Translations under genes and position numbers: made by a program
Shown: piece by piece, positions 8,233 to 16,627 of the stretch
Numbering within the stretch: position 1 is the stretch's first letter
Layout: every line of letters starts with the position of its first letter
Notes under the pieces: generated by a model
What the model saw: the letters and a program-made list of their open reading frames with translations, nothing else
Database searches by the model: none
What the model was told of the DNA's origin: nothing
Assembly (NCBI GenBank): GCA_040776985.1
Contig: JAXGZL010000002.1
Span: forward strand, 620,001-684,000
Direction: 5' to 3'
Source of the DNA: UBA6115 sp040776985
GTDB taxonomy: Bacteria; Bacillota; Clostridia; Christensenellales; Aristaeellaceae
DNA: 64,000 nucleotides

Positions 8233-9404
8233 GCAACCGCTTTATCAACCCGGACGTGGCAGCCGTGCCGCCCAGCGCCATCCGACGCTTCTTTGACAGT
8301 GCCAGCACCATGAAGGACGCCATCTCCCTTGGGGTGGGCGAGCCTGATTTCGTGACCCCCTTTCCTGTCAGGAACTCTGCCATAGACAGCCTGCTGGACG
8401 GGGAAACCCAGTACACCACCAACTACGGCATCATGCCCCTGAGGGAAGAGATCAGCCGATACCTGAACGACCGTTTCCAGATCAACTATGATCCAGCCAG
8501 CGAGATTCTGATCACCGTGGGGGCCAGCGAGGCCATAGACATCGCCCTGCGCTCCATCTTAAGCCCGGGGGATGAGGTGCTGATCCCGGAACCCTGCTAT
8601 ATCAGCTACCAGGCCTGCACCCGCTTTGCGGGCGGCGTGCCGGTGCAGGTGCACACCCACGCGAAAAACGACTTTGAACTGGACGCCGGGGACTTGGAAG
8701 CGGCCATCACGGAAAAGAGCAAGGTGCTGCTGCTGTCCTATCCCAGCAACCCCACAGGCGCTGTCCTGCCCAGGGAAAAGCTGGAAGCTGTGGCCAGGGT
8801 TGCCATCAAGCATGATCTGTTTGTGATTTGTGATGAGATATACAGTGAACTGACCTATGACGGCTTCACCCAGACCTCTATGGCTGCGCTTCCCGGCATG
8901 TGGGAGCGCACCATGACCATCAGCGGCTTTTCCAAGGCCTTTGCCATGACCGGATTCCGGCTGGGCTATCTCTGCGCCCCTCAGCCGCATGTGGCGGCCG
9001 CCGCCAAGATCCATCAATACACCATCATGTGCGCCAGCCGGCAAAGCCAGGTGGCCGCCTACTATGCCTTAAAGCGCGGGCGCGAGACAGGCTATGAGGA
9101 TGTCCTGCGCATGCGGGAAAGCTACAACCAGAGAAGGCGGCTGATGCTGAAGGCCTTCAGGGACGTGGGGCTTGATTGCTTTGAGCCCAGAGGGGCCTTC
9201 TACATGTTTCCCTCCATCCAGAAAACCGGGCTTTCCAGCGATGCCTTCTGCGACCAGCTGCTTCAGGAAAAGGCGGTGATCTGTGTGCCAGGCTCTGCCT
9301 TTGGGGAAAGCGGCGAAGAGCATATCCGCTGCTGCTATGCCACGGCAACCGATAAAATGATGGAGGCCTTTGAGCGCATCGCAGCATTTCTCAGGACCAG
9401 ATAG
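8229..9404 (+). CDS. PLP-dependent class I/II aminotransferase
   Basis: Fold-type I aminotransferase, 391 residues, cytoplasmic. SYPSNPTGAVL (carboxylate and cofactor contacts), ICDEIYSELTYDG (PLP ring Asp) and SGFSKAFAMTGFRLGY with the Schiff-base lysine at residue 236 are all present, as is the C-terminal GSAFGESGEEHIR substrate-arginine motif. It belongs to the PatA/YugH/aspartate-aminotransferase-like group; the exact amino donor cannot be read from sequence. Start is GTG 8229, overlapping the Lrp stop. No Shine-Dalgarno of note is visible, in keeping with coupled translation. Confidence 0.92.
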   Translation: MSNRFINPDVAAVPPSAIRRFFDSASTMKDAISLGVGEPDFVTPFPVRNSAIDSLLDGETQYTTNYGIMPLREEISRYLNDRFQINYDPASEILITVGASEAIDIALRSILSPGDEVLIPEPCYISYQACTRFAGGVPVQVHTHAKNDFELDAGDLEAAITEKSKVLLLSYPSNPTGAVLPREKLEAVARVAIKHDLFVICDEIYSELTYDGFTQTSMAALPGMWERTMTISGFSKAFAMTGFRLGYLCAPQPHVAAAAKIHQYTIMCASRQSQVAAYYALKRGRETGYEDVLRMRESYNQRRRLMLKAFRDVGLDCFEPRGAFYMFPSIQKTGLSSDAFCDQLLQEKAVICVPGSAFGESGEEHIRCCYATATDKMMEAFERIAAFLRTR

Positions 9405-9415
9405 GGAGACCATCC

Positions 9416-10579
9416 ATGTTGAGGAAACAACACCTGATCGTATTTCTTATTTTACTGACCTTACTGATTGCAGATGCTCCGGCCGGGCTGGCTGATGAGG
9501 AAGTGTCGCTGTCCCAATTCGCCACCCCGGCGCCTGTGGTTCAATCGCAGGGTGAGGGAACAGGGGAGCTTTCCGTTGCCCCCACCGCCACCCCTGCCGC
9601 CCAGCCTGTGGTGACCCTGCCGGACGGCACTGTACAGATTGTGATCACCGCGGGCGGGGACATGACCATTGGGGGCAACACCCGGAAACGGGGGGACTCC
9701 ATCTTTGAGCGTGAGCTGAAAAAGCAGGGCGGTGACCTGAACTTCATCACCCGCAACATCAAGGACATCCTGGAAAGCGATGACATGACCCTGGTGAACT
9801 TTGAGGGCACCCTGACCACAGCTCCTGTCTATAAAACCAAGAATGATTTTACCTTTGCGGCTCCGCCTGCGTATGTGGAAATCCTGAAAAACGGCAGCAT
9901 TGAAGCGGTTGCCCTTGAAAACAACCACGTGATGGACCATGGCGAAGCAGGTCTGGCGGAGACCAAGGCCACCTTGGACAATGCCGGCATTGTGTGGAGC
10001 GATTCCAAGAACATGGGCGTTTACAAGGTGAAGGGCGTGTCCATCGCCATGCTCACCTATCAGCAGTACCGGGAGAAGGTGGAGGAGCTGCTGGTGCAGG
10101 TGCCGCTTGATGTGGCCCGCGCCAAAGCTGCCCATGACATCGTCATTGTCAGTTTCCACTGGGGACAGGAGCTGGACTACAAGCCCAACAAAAACCAGAT
10201 CAACCTGGGCAGGGCCACCATTGACGCCGGGGCAGACCTGGTGCTGGGACATCACAGCCACCGCATCAACCCGATTGAACGCTATAATGATAAATACATC
10301 GTGTATTCCCTTGGCAATTTCAGCTTTGCCGGCAACACCAAGCCCAGCGACATGAGCACCTTCCTGTTCCAGGTGAGATTTGATGTGAAGGACAACCATG
10401 TCACCACAGACGCTTTCCGCATCATTCCCTGCCGCATCTCCTCAAAGACTGATTACAATGACTTTGCGCCCACCCCGTATACCGACCAGCGGGTGATCAA
10501 CGATGTGATCAAAACCCTCACCTCAAACGGCAGGAACCTGGAGTATGCCGTGGCATCCTATCCGGTGGACTGGGAGTAA
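9416..10579 (+). CDS. CapA-family secreted metallophosphatase-like protein
   Basis: 387 residues. An N-terminal hydrophobic signal (LIVFLILLTLLIADAPAGLA) is followed by a Thr/Pro/Ala-rich linker and a PGA_cap (CapA/PgsA-like) domain related to calcineurin-type phosphoesterases: AGGDMTIGG, LVNFEGTLT, ENNHVMDHG, SFHWGQEL, and LVLGHHSHR...YNDKYIVYSLGNFSF. The founding members serve poly-gamma-glutamate capsule export, but many Firmicutes carry stand-alone copies with unknown substrates. No capB or capC is next to it, so a capsule role is not implied. The following gene starts three bases after its stop. Confidence 0.88.
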   Translation: MLRKQHLIVFLILLTLLIADAPAGLADEEVSLSQFATPAPVVQSQGEGTGELSVAPTATPAAQPVVTLPDGTVQIVITAGGDMTIGGNTRKRGDSIFERELKKQGGDLNFITRNIKDILESDDMTLVNFEGTLTTAPVYKTKNDFTFAAPPAYVEILKNGSIEAVALENNHVMDHGEAGLAETKATLDNAGIVWSDSKNMGVYKVKGVSIAMLTYQQYREKVEELLVQVPLDVARAKAAHDIVIVSFHWGQELDYKPNKNQINLGRATIDAGADLVLGHHSHRINPIERYNDKYIVYSLGNFSFAGNTKPSDMSTFLFQVRFDVKDNHVTTDAFRIIPCRISSKTDYNDFAPTPYTDQRVINDVIKTLTSNGRNLEYAVASYPVDWE

Positions 10580-10582
10580 AAA

Positions 10583-11482
10583 ATGCGCGCCAAAATCCTG
10601 ATGCTTTCTGACAGCGTTAAATCAAAAGCCCTGCTGCGAACCCCGCAGCAGGCGCTCAATGACATGGCTGTGGCTTTTGGCCACAGCTTTATCATGAAGG
10701 ATCAGCCGCTGGACAATGGAAATTTGGACCTGGAGGACTATCAGGGAACCCTGGTGGCTGCCTCTGAGGAGGTGCTGCTTGGGGTGTTTGATGCAAAGAT
10801 CCGGGTGTCCACCCTGGCCCTGCCAGGCGGGCTGACGGAATTTTCCCTGCTGAAGACGCCTAGCTTTCCGGTCATCAGCGTGGTTACCCCAGTGGATCAG
10901 GACCTGGAGACCGCGTCCAAGGCGGCCCTGACGGCGCTGCAAAAGGCGGGAGAAACAGGGGAGATGGTCTGGGCTGTCAAGTCAGGCAGCAAAATAGACC
11001 TGATTGGGGAGGCGATTCAAAGGGTGGCCAGCCCCTATGCCTTCACCGTTCCTGAAGCGGTATCCCTGGCCCAGGTGATCTATAAACCCATGCAGTTTCC
11101 AGACCGGCAGCATATCTTCCTGGCTGATCATGCCAGCGCTGATATCCTGCTGGGTTTGTTTCATGGCCTGGCTGTTGCCGGTCTATGCCACACCATCTAT
11201 TATGATGACAATTATCAGGTGTACCGTCCCGGCGGCGTTCCTGGATTGGCGCCCCGCCTGTTTGATGCCCTTTACGCCACGGTGGCAATGCTGGAGGAGG
11301 GCTTAAGGCTGAAAAAAGAAGCCGGCTGCTTGCAGGCTTCGGTGGACAATGTGCTGGCCTCCGGCTGGCGTGCCAGGGACATGGACATTGTGGGGGAAAT
11401 GGCGGGGGATGACCAGATCTCTGAATTGATCGGGGAGCAGATTGAGCTGGCTGGCAGCCTGATGCAGCGCTTCCCCGGATAA
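10583..11482 (+). CDS. Divergent isocitrate/isopropylmalate dehydrogenase-like protein, function unknown
   Basis: 299 residues, no signal peptide. I do not recognise it with certainty. Its layout resembles the IDH/IPMDH fold: early SEEVLLGVFD recalls the DAVLLGA segment, HASADILLGLFHGLAVAGL recalls the NLFGDILSDL...GLGL region, and VAMLEEGLRLKKEA...NVLASGWRARDM recalls the C-terminal helix with A-I-..-VL..G.RT.DL. The usual RxxxR substrate arginines, the catalytic Tyr/Lys signature and the HGSAPDIAGK coenzyme loop are not evident. It is about 50 residues shorter than active enzymes, so it may be a non-catalytic paralogue. Probably cotranscribed with the CapA-like gene. Confidence 0.5.
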   Translation: MRAKILMLSDSVKSKALLRTPQQALNDMAVAFGHSFIMKDQPLDNGNLDLEDYQGTLVAASEEVLLGVFDAKIRVSTLALPGGLTEFSLLKTPSFPVISVVTPVDQDLETASKAALTALQKAGETGEMVWAVKSGSKIDLIGEAIQRVASPYAFTVPEAVSLAQVIYKPMQFPDRQHIFLADHASADILLGLFHGLAVAGLCHTIYYDDNYQVYRPGGVPGLAPRLFDALYATVAMLEEGLRLKKEAGCLQASVDNVLASGWRARDMDIVGEMAGDDQISELIGEQIELAGSLMQRFPG

Positions 11483-11500
11483 ATGATCTGTGAATTTCGC

Positions 11501-12577
11501 TTAGTTGCCTGCTCCCTGTGAGTGGGCCATTTTTTTGGCGCCATCCGTCATCACCAGGCTGCCGTCATGCAGCAACCACACCGCTTCCACTGGCTGGTCA
11601 AAGTCCTTCAGGAAGGCCAGGCCTTCCTCCCAGGGCATCAGGAACAGGGCGGTGGAAAGCATGTCCGCAAGGCCGGAGTCCTCTGTTACCACGGTCACAG
11701 AGCGCATGAAGTCAGAGGGCATCAGGGTGTCAGGGGAGATGATGTGGTGATAGCGCACCCCGTCCAAAGTGAAAAAGCGCTGGTAGTCCCCGCTGGTGAC
11801 GGAGGACAGGTTGTGGATGAACAGCAGGTCCACCACGCCTGAGTCAGTGGGGGAAAGGATGGCTCCGTCCGGATCCTGAATGCCCACGCTCCAGTTTTTT
11901 CTGCCGTCAAGCGGCGGGTTGCCGGTGCGAACATTGCCGCCGGCGTTGATGATAAAGTGGGTCATGTCGCTGTTCAACATCTTTTGGGCAGCCAGCTCCG
12001 CCGCAAAGCCCTTGGCCACTGCCCCCACATCCAGCTTTAATTTGGGGTCAGCAAAGAACACGGTCTTTTTATCACCATCCAGAATCACATCATCCATGTT
12101 GGTATGCTGAGCCGCTTCCTTCAAGGCCTTGATGTCAGGCAGCTTGACCTGCTCAGGGTCTGTTTCCGCCTGCTCCCTGACATCATGCCACAGGGACAAG
12201 ACGCTTCCCATGGCCACATTTACCCTACCCTTCATCCGGGGCTGCATCTCCTTGCAAAACTTAAGCAAGTTGAACAACTCATCCGGCACTGTGACCGGCT
12301 CCTCTGCCGCCTGGCGGTTTAAGGTGTAAACGTTGTTGACCCCTTCATAGGGATGATACTGGTCAAACATCTTGTGGTAGCGCTGGAAATCCTTTTCCGC
12401 CTCCAGGGCAACCCGGTCAAAGGTTTCCTTGTCCCGGGCATAGCCCAGAATAGTGATCACCGTATCAAAGGTGCCGAAGAAAACATAGGAGTATTTGTTG
12501 TAGGACGCCTGCCCGTGAGAAACGGAGGATGCAACCAGCAGACAGAGGATGAGAAAGCCGGTCAGGATTCTTTTCAT
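11501..12577 (-). CDS. apbE: FAD:protein FMN transferase (ApbE family), exported
   Basis: Attaches FMN covalently to threonines of membrane redox proteins such as Rnf or Nqr subunits, outside the cytoplasm. 358 residues from ATG 12577, which opens a clean signal peptide (MKRILTGFLILCLLVASS); the longer TTG/ATG option at 12601 would lie inside era. No lipobox cysteine. Family motifs: VDVGAVAKGFAAELA-like LDVGAVAKG, FIINAGGNVRTG, the metal/FAD motif HHIISPDT (usually HIIDPxTG) and TEDSGLADMLSTALFLM. It is the last gene of the phoH-pgpH-ybeY/cdd-era operon, seven bases after era, and no target flavoprotein gene is in the window. Confidence 0.92.
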   Translation of the reverse strand: MKRILTGFLILCLLVASSVSHGQASYNKYSYVFFGTFDTVITILGYARDKETFDRVALEAEKDFQRYHKMFDQYHPYEGVNNVYTLNRQAAEEPVTVPDELFNLLKFCKEMQPRMKGRVNVAMGSVLSLWHDVREQAETDPEQVKLPDIKALKEAAQHTNMDDVILDGDKKTVFFADPKLKLDVGAVAKGFAAELAAQKMLNSDMTHFIINAGGNVRTGNPPLDGRKNWSVGIQDPDGAILSPTDSGVVDLLFIHNLSSVTSGDYQRFFTLDGVRYHHIISPDTLMPSDFMRSVTVVTEDSGLADMLSTALFLMPWEEGLAFLKDFDQPVEAVWLLHDGSLVMTDGAKKMAHSQGAGN

Positions 12578-12584
12578 AAAGCGC

Positions 12585-13487
12585 CTACTCCGAATAACCA
12601 AGGGTTTTAAGGTCGCCCGGGGTGTTGCGCCAGTCCGGGCGCACCTTCACCCACAGCTGCAGGTTGACCTTTTTCCCCAGCAGTTTTTCGATGCCCTCGC
12701 GGGCCTTCTTCCCAATAGCTCCCAGCATCGAGCCCTGTTTGCCGATGATGATGCGCTTGTGCGCCTCCCGCTCGCAAAACAGGTTGGCATAGATTTCCAC
12801 CATGTCATCATTAAGGTCTTTCATGGACAGCACCTCAACCCCGATGCCATGCGGAATTTCCTCCTGCAGGGAGAACAGCGCCTGTTCCCTGATCAGTTCG
12901 GCCACAAACTGCCGCTCGGTCTGATCGGTCCACATGGTGGTTGGGAAGTAGGCAGGCCCCTCCGGCAAACGGGAGACCAGCTCCTGTTTCAGGATGTCAA
13001 TCCCATCCCCGGTTCTTGCGCTGATGGGCAGAATGGCGTCAAACCCGGCTTCAGAAAAGTCCACGATGGGTTTGAGCAAGTCCTGGGGATGCACCAGGTC
13101 AATTTTGTTCAGCACCAGAATTTTGGGTACCCGCATGGTTTTCATATCGGAGACTATCTGATGATCCTGCGGGGTGATCTTGCTGGCGTCAAGCACCACA
13201 ATCAGCCCGTCAATGCCCTTCATGGCTTCCTGGATGCTTTGATCCATAAACTCACCCAGGCGGGTGCGGGGCTTGTGTATGCCGGGGGTGTCCACAAACA
13301 CCATTTGGGTGTCCGGCATGTTCAGGATGCCGATGATGCGGTTTCGGGTGGTCTGGGGCTTGGGGGTCACAATGGCCACCTTCTCACCCACCAGGGCATT
13401 CAATAGGGTGGATTTCCCCACATTGGGGCGTCCCACGATGCTGATAAAACCGGAATGAAAGGCGCTTTTTGCGTCCTGTTGCGTCAT
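12585..13487 (-). CDS. era: GTPase Era
   Basis: Essential GTPase that binds the 3' end of 16S rRNA during 30S assembly. 300 residues. GRPNVGKS at 19-26, the switch-region TTRNRI, DTPG at 66-69 and NKID at 127-130 are all present; the C-terminal KH domain contains RIIIGKQGSMLGAIGKKAR. Its ATG overlaps the stop of the upstream ybeY-cdd gene (ATGA), so stoichiometric translation is likely. Placement behind ybeY and cdd is standard for Firmicutes, although dgkA, often found between them, is missing here. Confidence 0.98.
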   Translation of the reverse strand: MTQQDAKSAFHSGFISIVGRPNVGKSTLLNALVGEKVAIVTPKPQTTRNRIIGILNMPDTQMVFVDTPGIHKPRTRLGEFMDQSIQEAMKGIDGLIVVLDASKITPQDHQIVSDMKTMRVPKILVLNKIDLVHPQDLLKPIVDFSEAGFDAILPISARTGDGIDILKQELVSRLPEGPAYFPTTMWTDQTERQFVAELIREQALFSLQEEIPHGIGVEVLSMKDLNDDMVEIYANLFCEREAHKRIIIGKQGSMLGAIGKKAREGIEKLLGKKVNLQLWVKVRPDWRNTPGDLKTLGYSE

Positions 13488-14371
13488 GGTCTGTCCTCCT
13501 CAAAACCTGAAAAACTATAGGGCAGCAGCATGTCAAGATCGATGCCCACACAATCATCTTCACCCCAGGTGACATAGACCTTCATATCAGGTGAGAACTC
13601 CGACAGCACCTGTCTGCAGGCGCCGCAGGGCCAGGGGGCGGTAGCATCAGCTGCAATGGCGATGGCGGAAAACGCTTTCTCGCCTTCGCTGACAGCCTTG
13701 AAAACAGCCGTCCGCTCCGCGCAGTTGGTCAGCCCATAGGAGGCGTTTTCCACATTGCAGCCCGTGTAGATATTGCCGTCAGAGCCCAGCAGGGCGGCGC
13801 CCACTCGGTAGTTGGAGTAGGGGACATAAGCCTGCTTCCGGGCTTCCCTGGCGGCTAAAAGAAGTTGATTCTTCATCTCTGGGCTGAGTTTCTTTTGTTG
13901 ATCCATGACTTTTTCCTCAAGTTCCCGCATTTCGCGCTTATCTTTCTCATTCAGATGATCATACCCCATCAGATGCAAAACCCCGTGGGTGAACAAATAG
14001 CCCAGCTCGCGGGCAAAGCCGTGCCCAAAGCGATCCGCCTGATCTTTCACCCGGGGGAGGGAGATCACGATATCCCCTAAAAAAAAGGCCTTCAGTTCAC
14101 TGTCCCAGGCATCCGCCGGTAAATTCTCCCGGCTGCCAGCAGTATCTCCAGGCGCAAAATCCGTGGAAGGAAAGCTTAAGACATCGGTCGCCTGGTCTAC
14201 CCCGCGCCATTCCCGGTTGATGGCCTGAATGCCGGCATCATCTGTTAGCCTCAAGCTTAAAAACAAAGGGTCTGAAATCCCTTCCAGCCGGCAGACCGCA
14301 TCCGCCAGATGATGATAAAAGCCAATGGAAACAGGGGAGGGGAGGCTATCCTCTGACAGGATCACCTGCAT
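13484..14371 (-). CDS. ybeY-cdd: Fusion of endoribonuclease YbeY and cytidine deaminase
   Basis: One 295-residue reading frame with two enzymes. Residues 1-~155 are YbeY, the metal-dependent RNase involved in 16S rRNA maturation and ribosome quality control: RLTDDAGIQAINREWRGVDQ-type strand, ATDVLSFP, and the triad HGVLHLMGYDH with His129, His133 and His139. Residues ~163-295 are a homotetrameric-type cytidine deaminase: YSNYRVGAAL, CNVENASYG (205-213), zinc Cys217 with catalytic Glu219 in CAE, and PCGAC with Cys249 and Cys252. The linker near 155-163 (KVMDQQKKLS) is short and there is no internal stop. Most relatives have two separate neighbouring genes. Confidence 0.93.
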   Translation of the reverse strand: MQVILSEDSLPSPVSIGFYHHLADAVCRLEGISDPLFLSLRLTDDAGIQAINREWRGVDQATDVLSFPSTDFAPGDTAGSRENLPADAWDSELKAFFLGDIVISLPRVKDQADRFGHGFARELGYLFTHGVLHLMGYDHLNEKDKREMRELEEKVMDQQKKLSPEMKNQLLLAAREARKQAYVPYSNYRVGAALLGSDGNIYTGCNVENASYGLTNCAERTAVFKAVSEGEKAFSAIAIAADATAPWPCGACRQVLSEFSPDMKVYVTWGEDDCVGIDLDMLLPYSFSGFEEDRP

Positions 14372-14374
14372 GTC

Positions 14375-16627
14375 TTACTTATCCTCCTGCTCAGCGGCCA
14401 CAGGGCTGGCTGTCAGCTTGACCGGCGGGGCAGTGGACTTCCTCAGCTGCTGCAACTGGGCGATCAGCCTGTCCTTGGGAGGCAGCTTGTCCGGCACGGC
14501 GGGATACTCAATCCGCTCATGGAAAACGCCGTGAAGCACCATGGCGCAGGTGTCCCGGATGGTGTTCAGATCCTGCAGCGTGAGGGGGGCATTGACCAAC
14601 TGACCGGACTCGATCTTCTTTTGAATCAGGTTGTCAATAAAGTTCATGATCTCCTGCTGGCTGGGGTTGCTGAGGGTCCGGATGGCGGCTTCAATGGTGT
14701 CGCACAGCATCACCAGCGCCCCTTCAGCGGTCCTGGGCGGGACGCCGTCATAGCGGAACTCCTCATCATCCACCATTTCCTCATTGATGCTCTCCTTCAC
14801 AGCCTTGTGGTAGAAGAAGGCAACGATGGAGTTGCCATGGTGCTCCGCAATGATCTGCTGAATGGCCTGGGGCAGGCGATATTGCTTGGCCATGGCCACC
14901 CCCTCCCTGACATGGGAGGTGATGATGGTGGCAGAAATCTGCGGGTCGGTGGAGTCATGCACATTGCCGGTGCCGATCTGGTTTTCCTTGAAATACAGGG
15001 GACGCTTCAGTTTACCGATGTCATGGAAATAGGCGCCTGCCCTGGCCAGAAGCGGATTGGCGCCAATGGCTTCAGCGCAGGCCTCCGCCAGGTTGGCGAT
15101 GATGATGCTGTGATGATAGGTGCCGGGCGCTTCCAGCAGCAGACGGCGCAGCAGGGGATGGTTGGGGTTGGTGAGGTCCAGCAGGCGGGCAGGGGTGGGC
15201 AGGTTAAAAATGGTTTCCAGCGCCGGTTGAATCGCCAGACACAGCACGGTGCTGATGGATGCCCCCACCAGGGACCAAAGCCCCTTGTTGACGGCGCTTT
15301 GAATGTTCATGCTGGTCAGCAAGCCCAGCGCCAGCAGAAGAAGAAAACTGACCAGTGCTGACAGGGTGCCAGTCAGCAGTACATAGTACAGCTGATGCCT
15401 GCTTTTAAGCACCAGGATGCTCACCACGCCGGCAAAAATGCCGATGGACAGCAGGTTGACCCAGTCCGTGCTGGCGCTGCCGGTGCCTGAAATCATGATG
15501 GCGCAAAGGGTGGTGCAGCCAGTGCCTGCCAAAAGGGCTGGAACCGCGCCCACCGTGCCTGTCAGCAGCATAAAGGGCAGAATAAGCGGCGCCAGATACA
15601 GAAGCTGCAGCTCCTTGGCCAAAAGGGAGAGCCCCATGGTGATTAAAACCACCAGGTAAATCAGCACAATGGACTTGATTTCCTTCGTCACCTGCGGGGT
15701 CATCAGCCGCATGGCCAGGAAGGTGATGGCCATGACGCCCACCACCACCATGGTGGCCCCCAGGTACATGGCATAGTCAATGGTGTTGTCATCCAGCAGG
15801 CCCAGGCTGTTGAGCATGGCGATCTGGTGTTCCCGGATCCTTCCTTCGCCCCTGACCACGATGTTCTGGCCCTGTTTGAACACCACTGGCTCCACCTGAT
15901 CCCAGGCGGCCTGGCGGGCGGCTTCGGTGGCCTCTGTATCCACCACCATGTTGGGCTCAATGATCTCCTGAAGCACAGGAAGGACCACATTTTGCAGCAG
16001 GCTGACATTGGTTTTGTAGCCCACCAGCTGCATGATGCTGTTGATGGCGCTGGATTCCTGCCCCTGGATCACATTGCCCTGCATGGTGTTGCGGACGGCG
16101 GGCACCAGGGCGGTGTACATTTCATCAAACTGCTCGTTGGAGGCGTTCAGCAGGGTCACCATCTGGAAATCCTGCAGCACGATCAGATCCATCATGGCAT
16201 GGGCGGAGGCCAGTTCATCCCTGCTGTAAGTGCGGCGGCTGGAATAATCTGGCAGGGTCTGGGCAAACTGCCTGGCGGCCACCATCTCGGCGTGGGCTGA
16301 TTCCAGGTTGGTGATCACCGTCTGGGTGATCCCTTCCTGATGGTGAAAGGTGGGCGCGACCGCCGCTGCCGCCGCGTCCCGGTTGACCCGGGTGGTGACC
16401 TCATCAATCACGTCCTTGTTGGCGGAGATGGTCTGATCAGGCACCATGCCCACCGACAGGTTATAGCGCTTGGGGCTGATGGTAATCAGGAAGACCAGCA
16501 GGCACAGCAGAGCGCCCACCATGGCGGCCAGCAGCCTGCCAAAGGAAGGCGAGCGCAAAAACACCACCAGCCGTTTATAGAACGACGGTTTTTGCGTCCG
16601 CAGTTGGGAAACGGGCATCTCAAACAT
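14375..16627 (-). CDS. pgpH: Cyclic-di-AMP phosphodiesterase PgpH (7TMR-HDED / HDIG membrane protein)
   Basis: 750 residues. A transmembrane helix near residues 36-56 is followed by a long extracytoplasmic 7TMR-HDED domain (to ~290), a run of hydrophobic helices (~300-490) and a cytoplasmic HD domain with HHSIIIANLAEACAEAIG and FHDIGKLKRP (His535-Asp536). Homologues hydrolyse c-di-AMP to pApA and so set osmotic and wall homeostasis. Start ATG 16627 (MFEMPVSQ) overlaps the phoH stop by eight bases; upstream extensions would run through phoH. It ends three bases before the ybeY-cdd start. No other c-di-AMP phosphodiesterase (GdpP) is in the window. Confidence 0.94.
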   Translation of the reverse strand: MFEMPVSQLRTQKPSFYKRLVVFLRSPSFGRLLAAMVGALLCLLVFLITISPKRYNLSVGMVPDQTISANKDVIDEVTTRVNRDAAAAAVAPTFHHQEGITQTVITNLESAHAEMVAARQFAQTLPDYSSRRTYSRDELASAHAMMDLIVLQDFQMVTLLNASNEQFDEMYTALVPAVRNTMQGNVIQGQESSAINSIMQLVGYKTNVSLLQNVVLPVLQEIIEPNMVVDTEATEAARQAAWDQVEPVVFKQGQNIVVRGEGRIREHQIAMLNSLGLLDDNTIDYAMYLGATMVVVGVMAITFLAMRLMTPQVTKEIKSIVLIYLVVLITMGLSLLAKELQLLYLAPLILPFMLLTGTVGAVPALLAGTGCTTLCAIMISGTGSASTDWVNLLSIGIFAGVVSILVLKSRHQLYYVLLTGTLSALVSFLLLLALGLLTSMNIQSAVNKGLWSLVGASISTVLCLAIQPALETIFNLPTPARLLDLTNPNHPLLRRLLLEAPGTYHHSIIIANLAEACAEAIGANPLLARAGAYFHDIGKLKRPLYFKENQIGTGNVHDSTDPQISATIITSHVREGVAMAKQYRLPQAIQQIIAEHHGNSIVAFFYHKAVKESINEEMVDDEEFRYDGVPPRTAEGALVMLCDTIEAAIRTLSNPSQQEIMNFIDNLIQKKIESGQLVNAPLTLQDLNTIRDTCAMVLHGVFHERIEYPAVPDKLPPKDRLIAQLQQLRKSTAPPVKLTASPVAAEQEDK

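Noticed and set aside
12549..13406. 285-codon plus-strand frame opposite era
   Set aside because: Antisense to the GTPase motifs of Era; no independent support.
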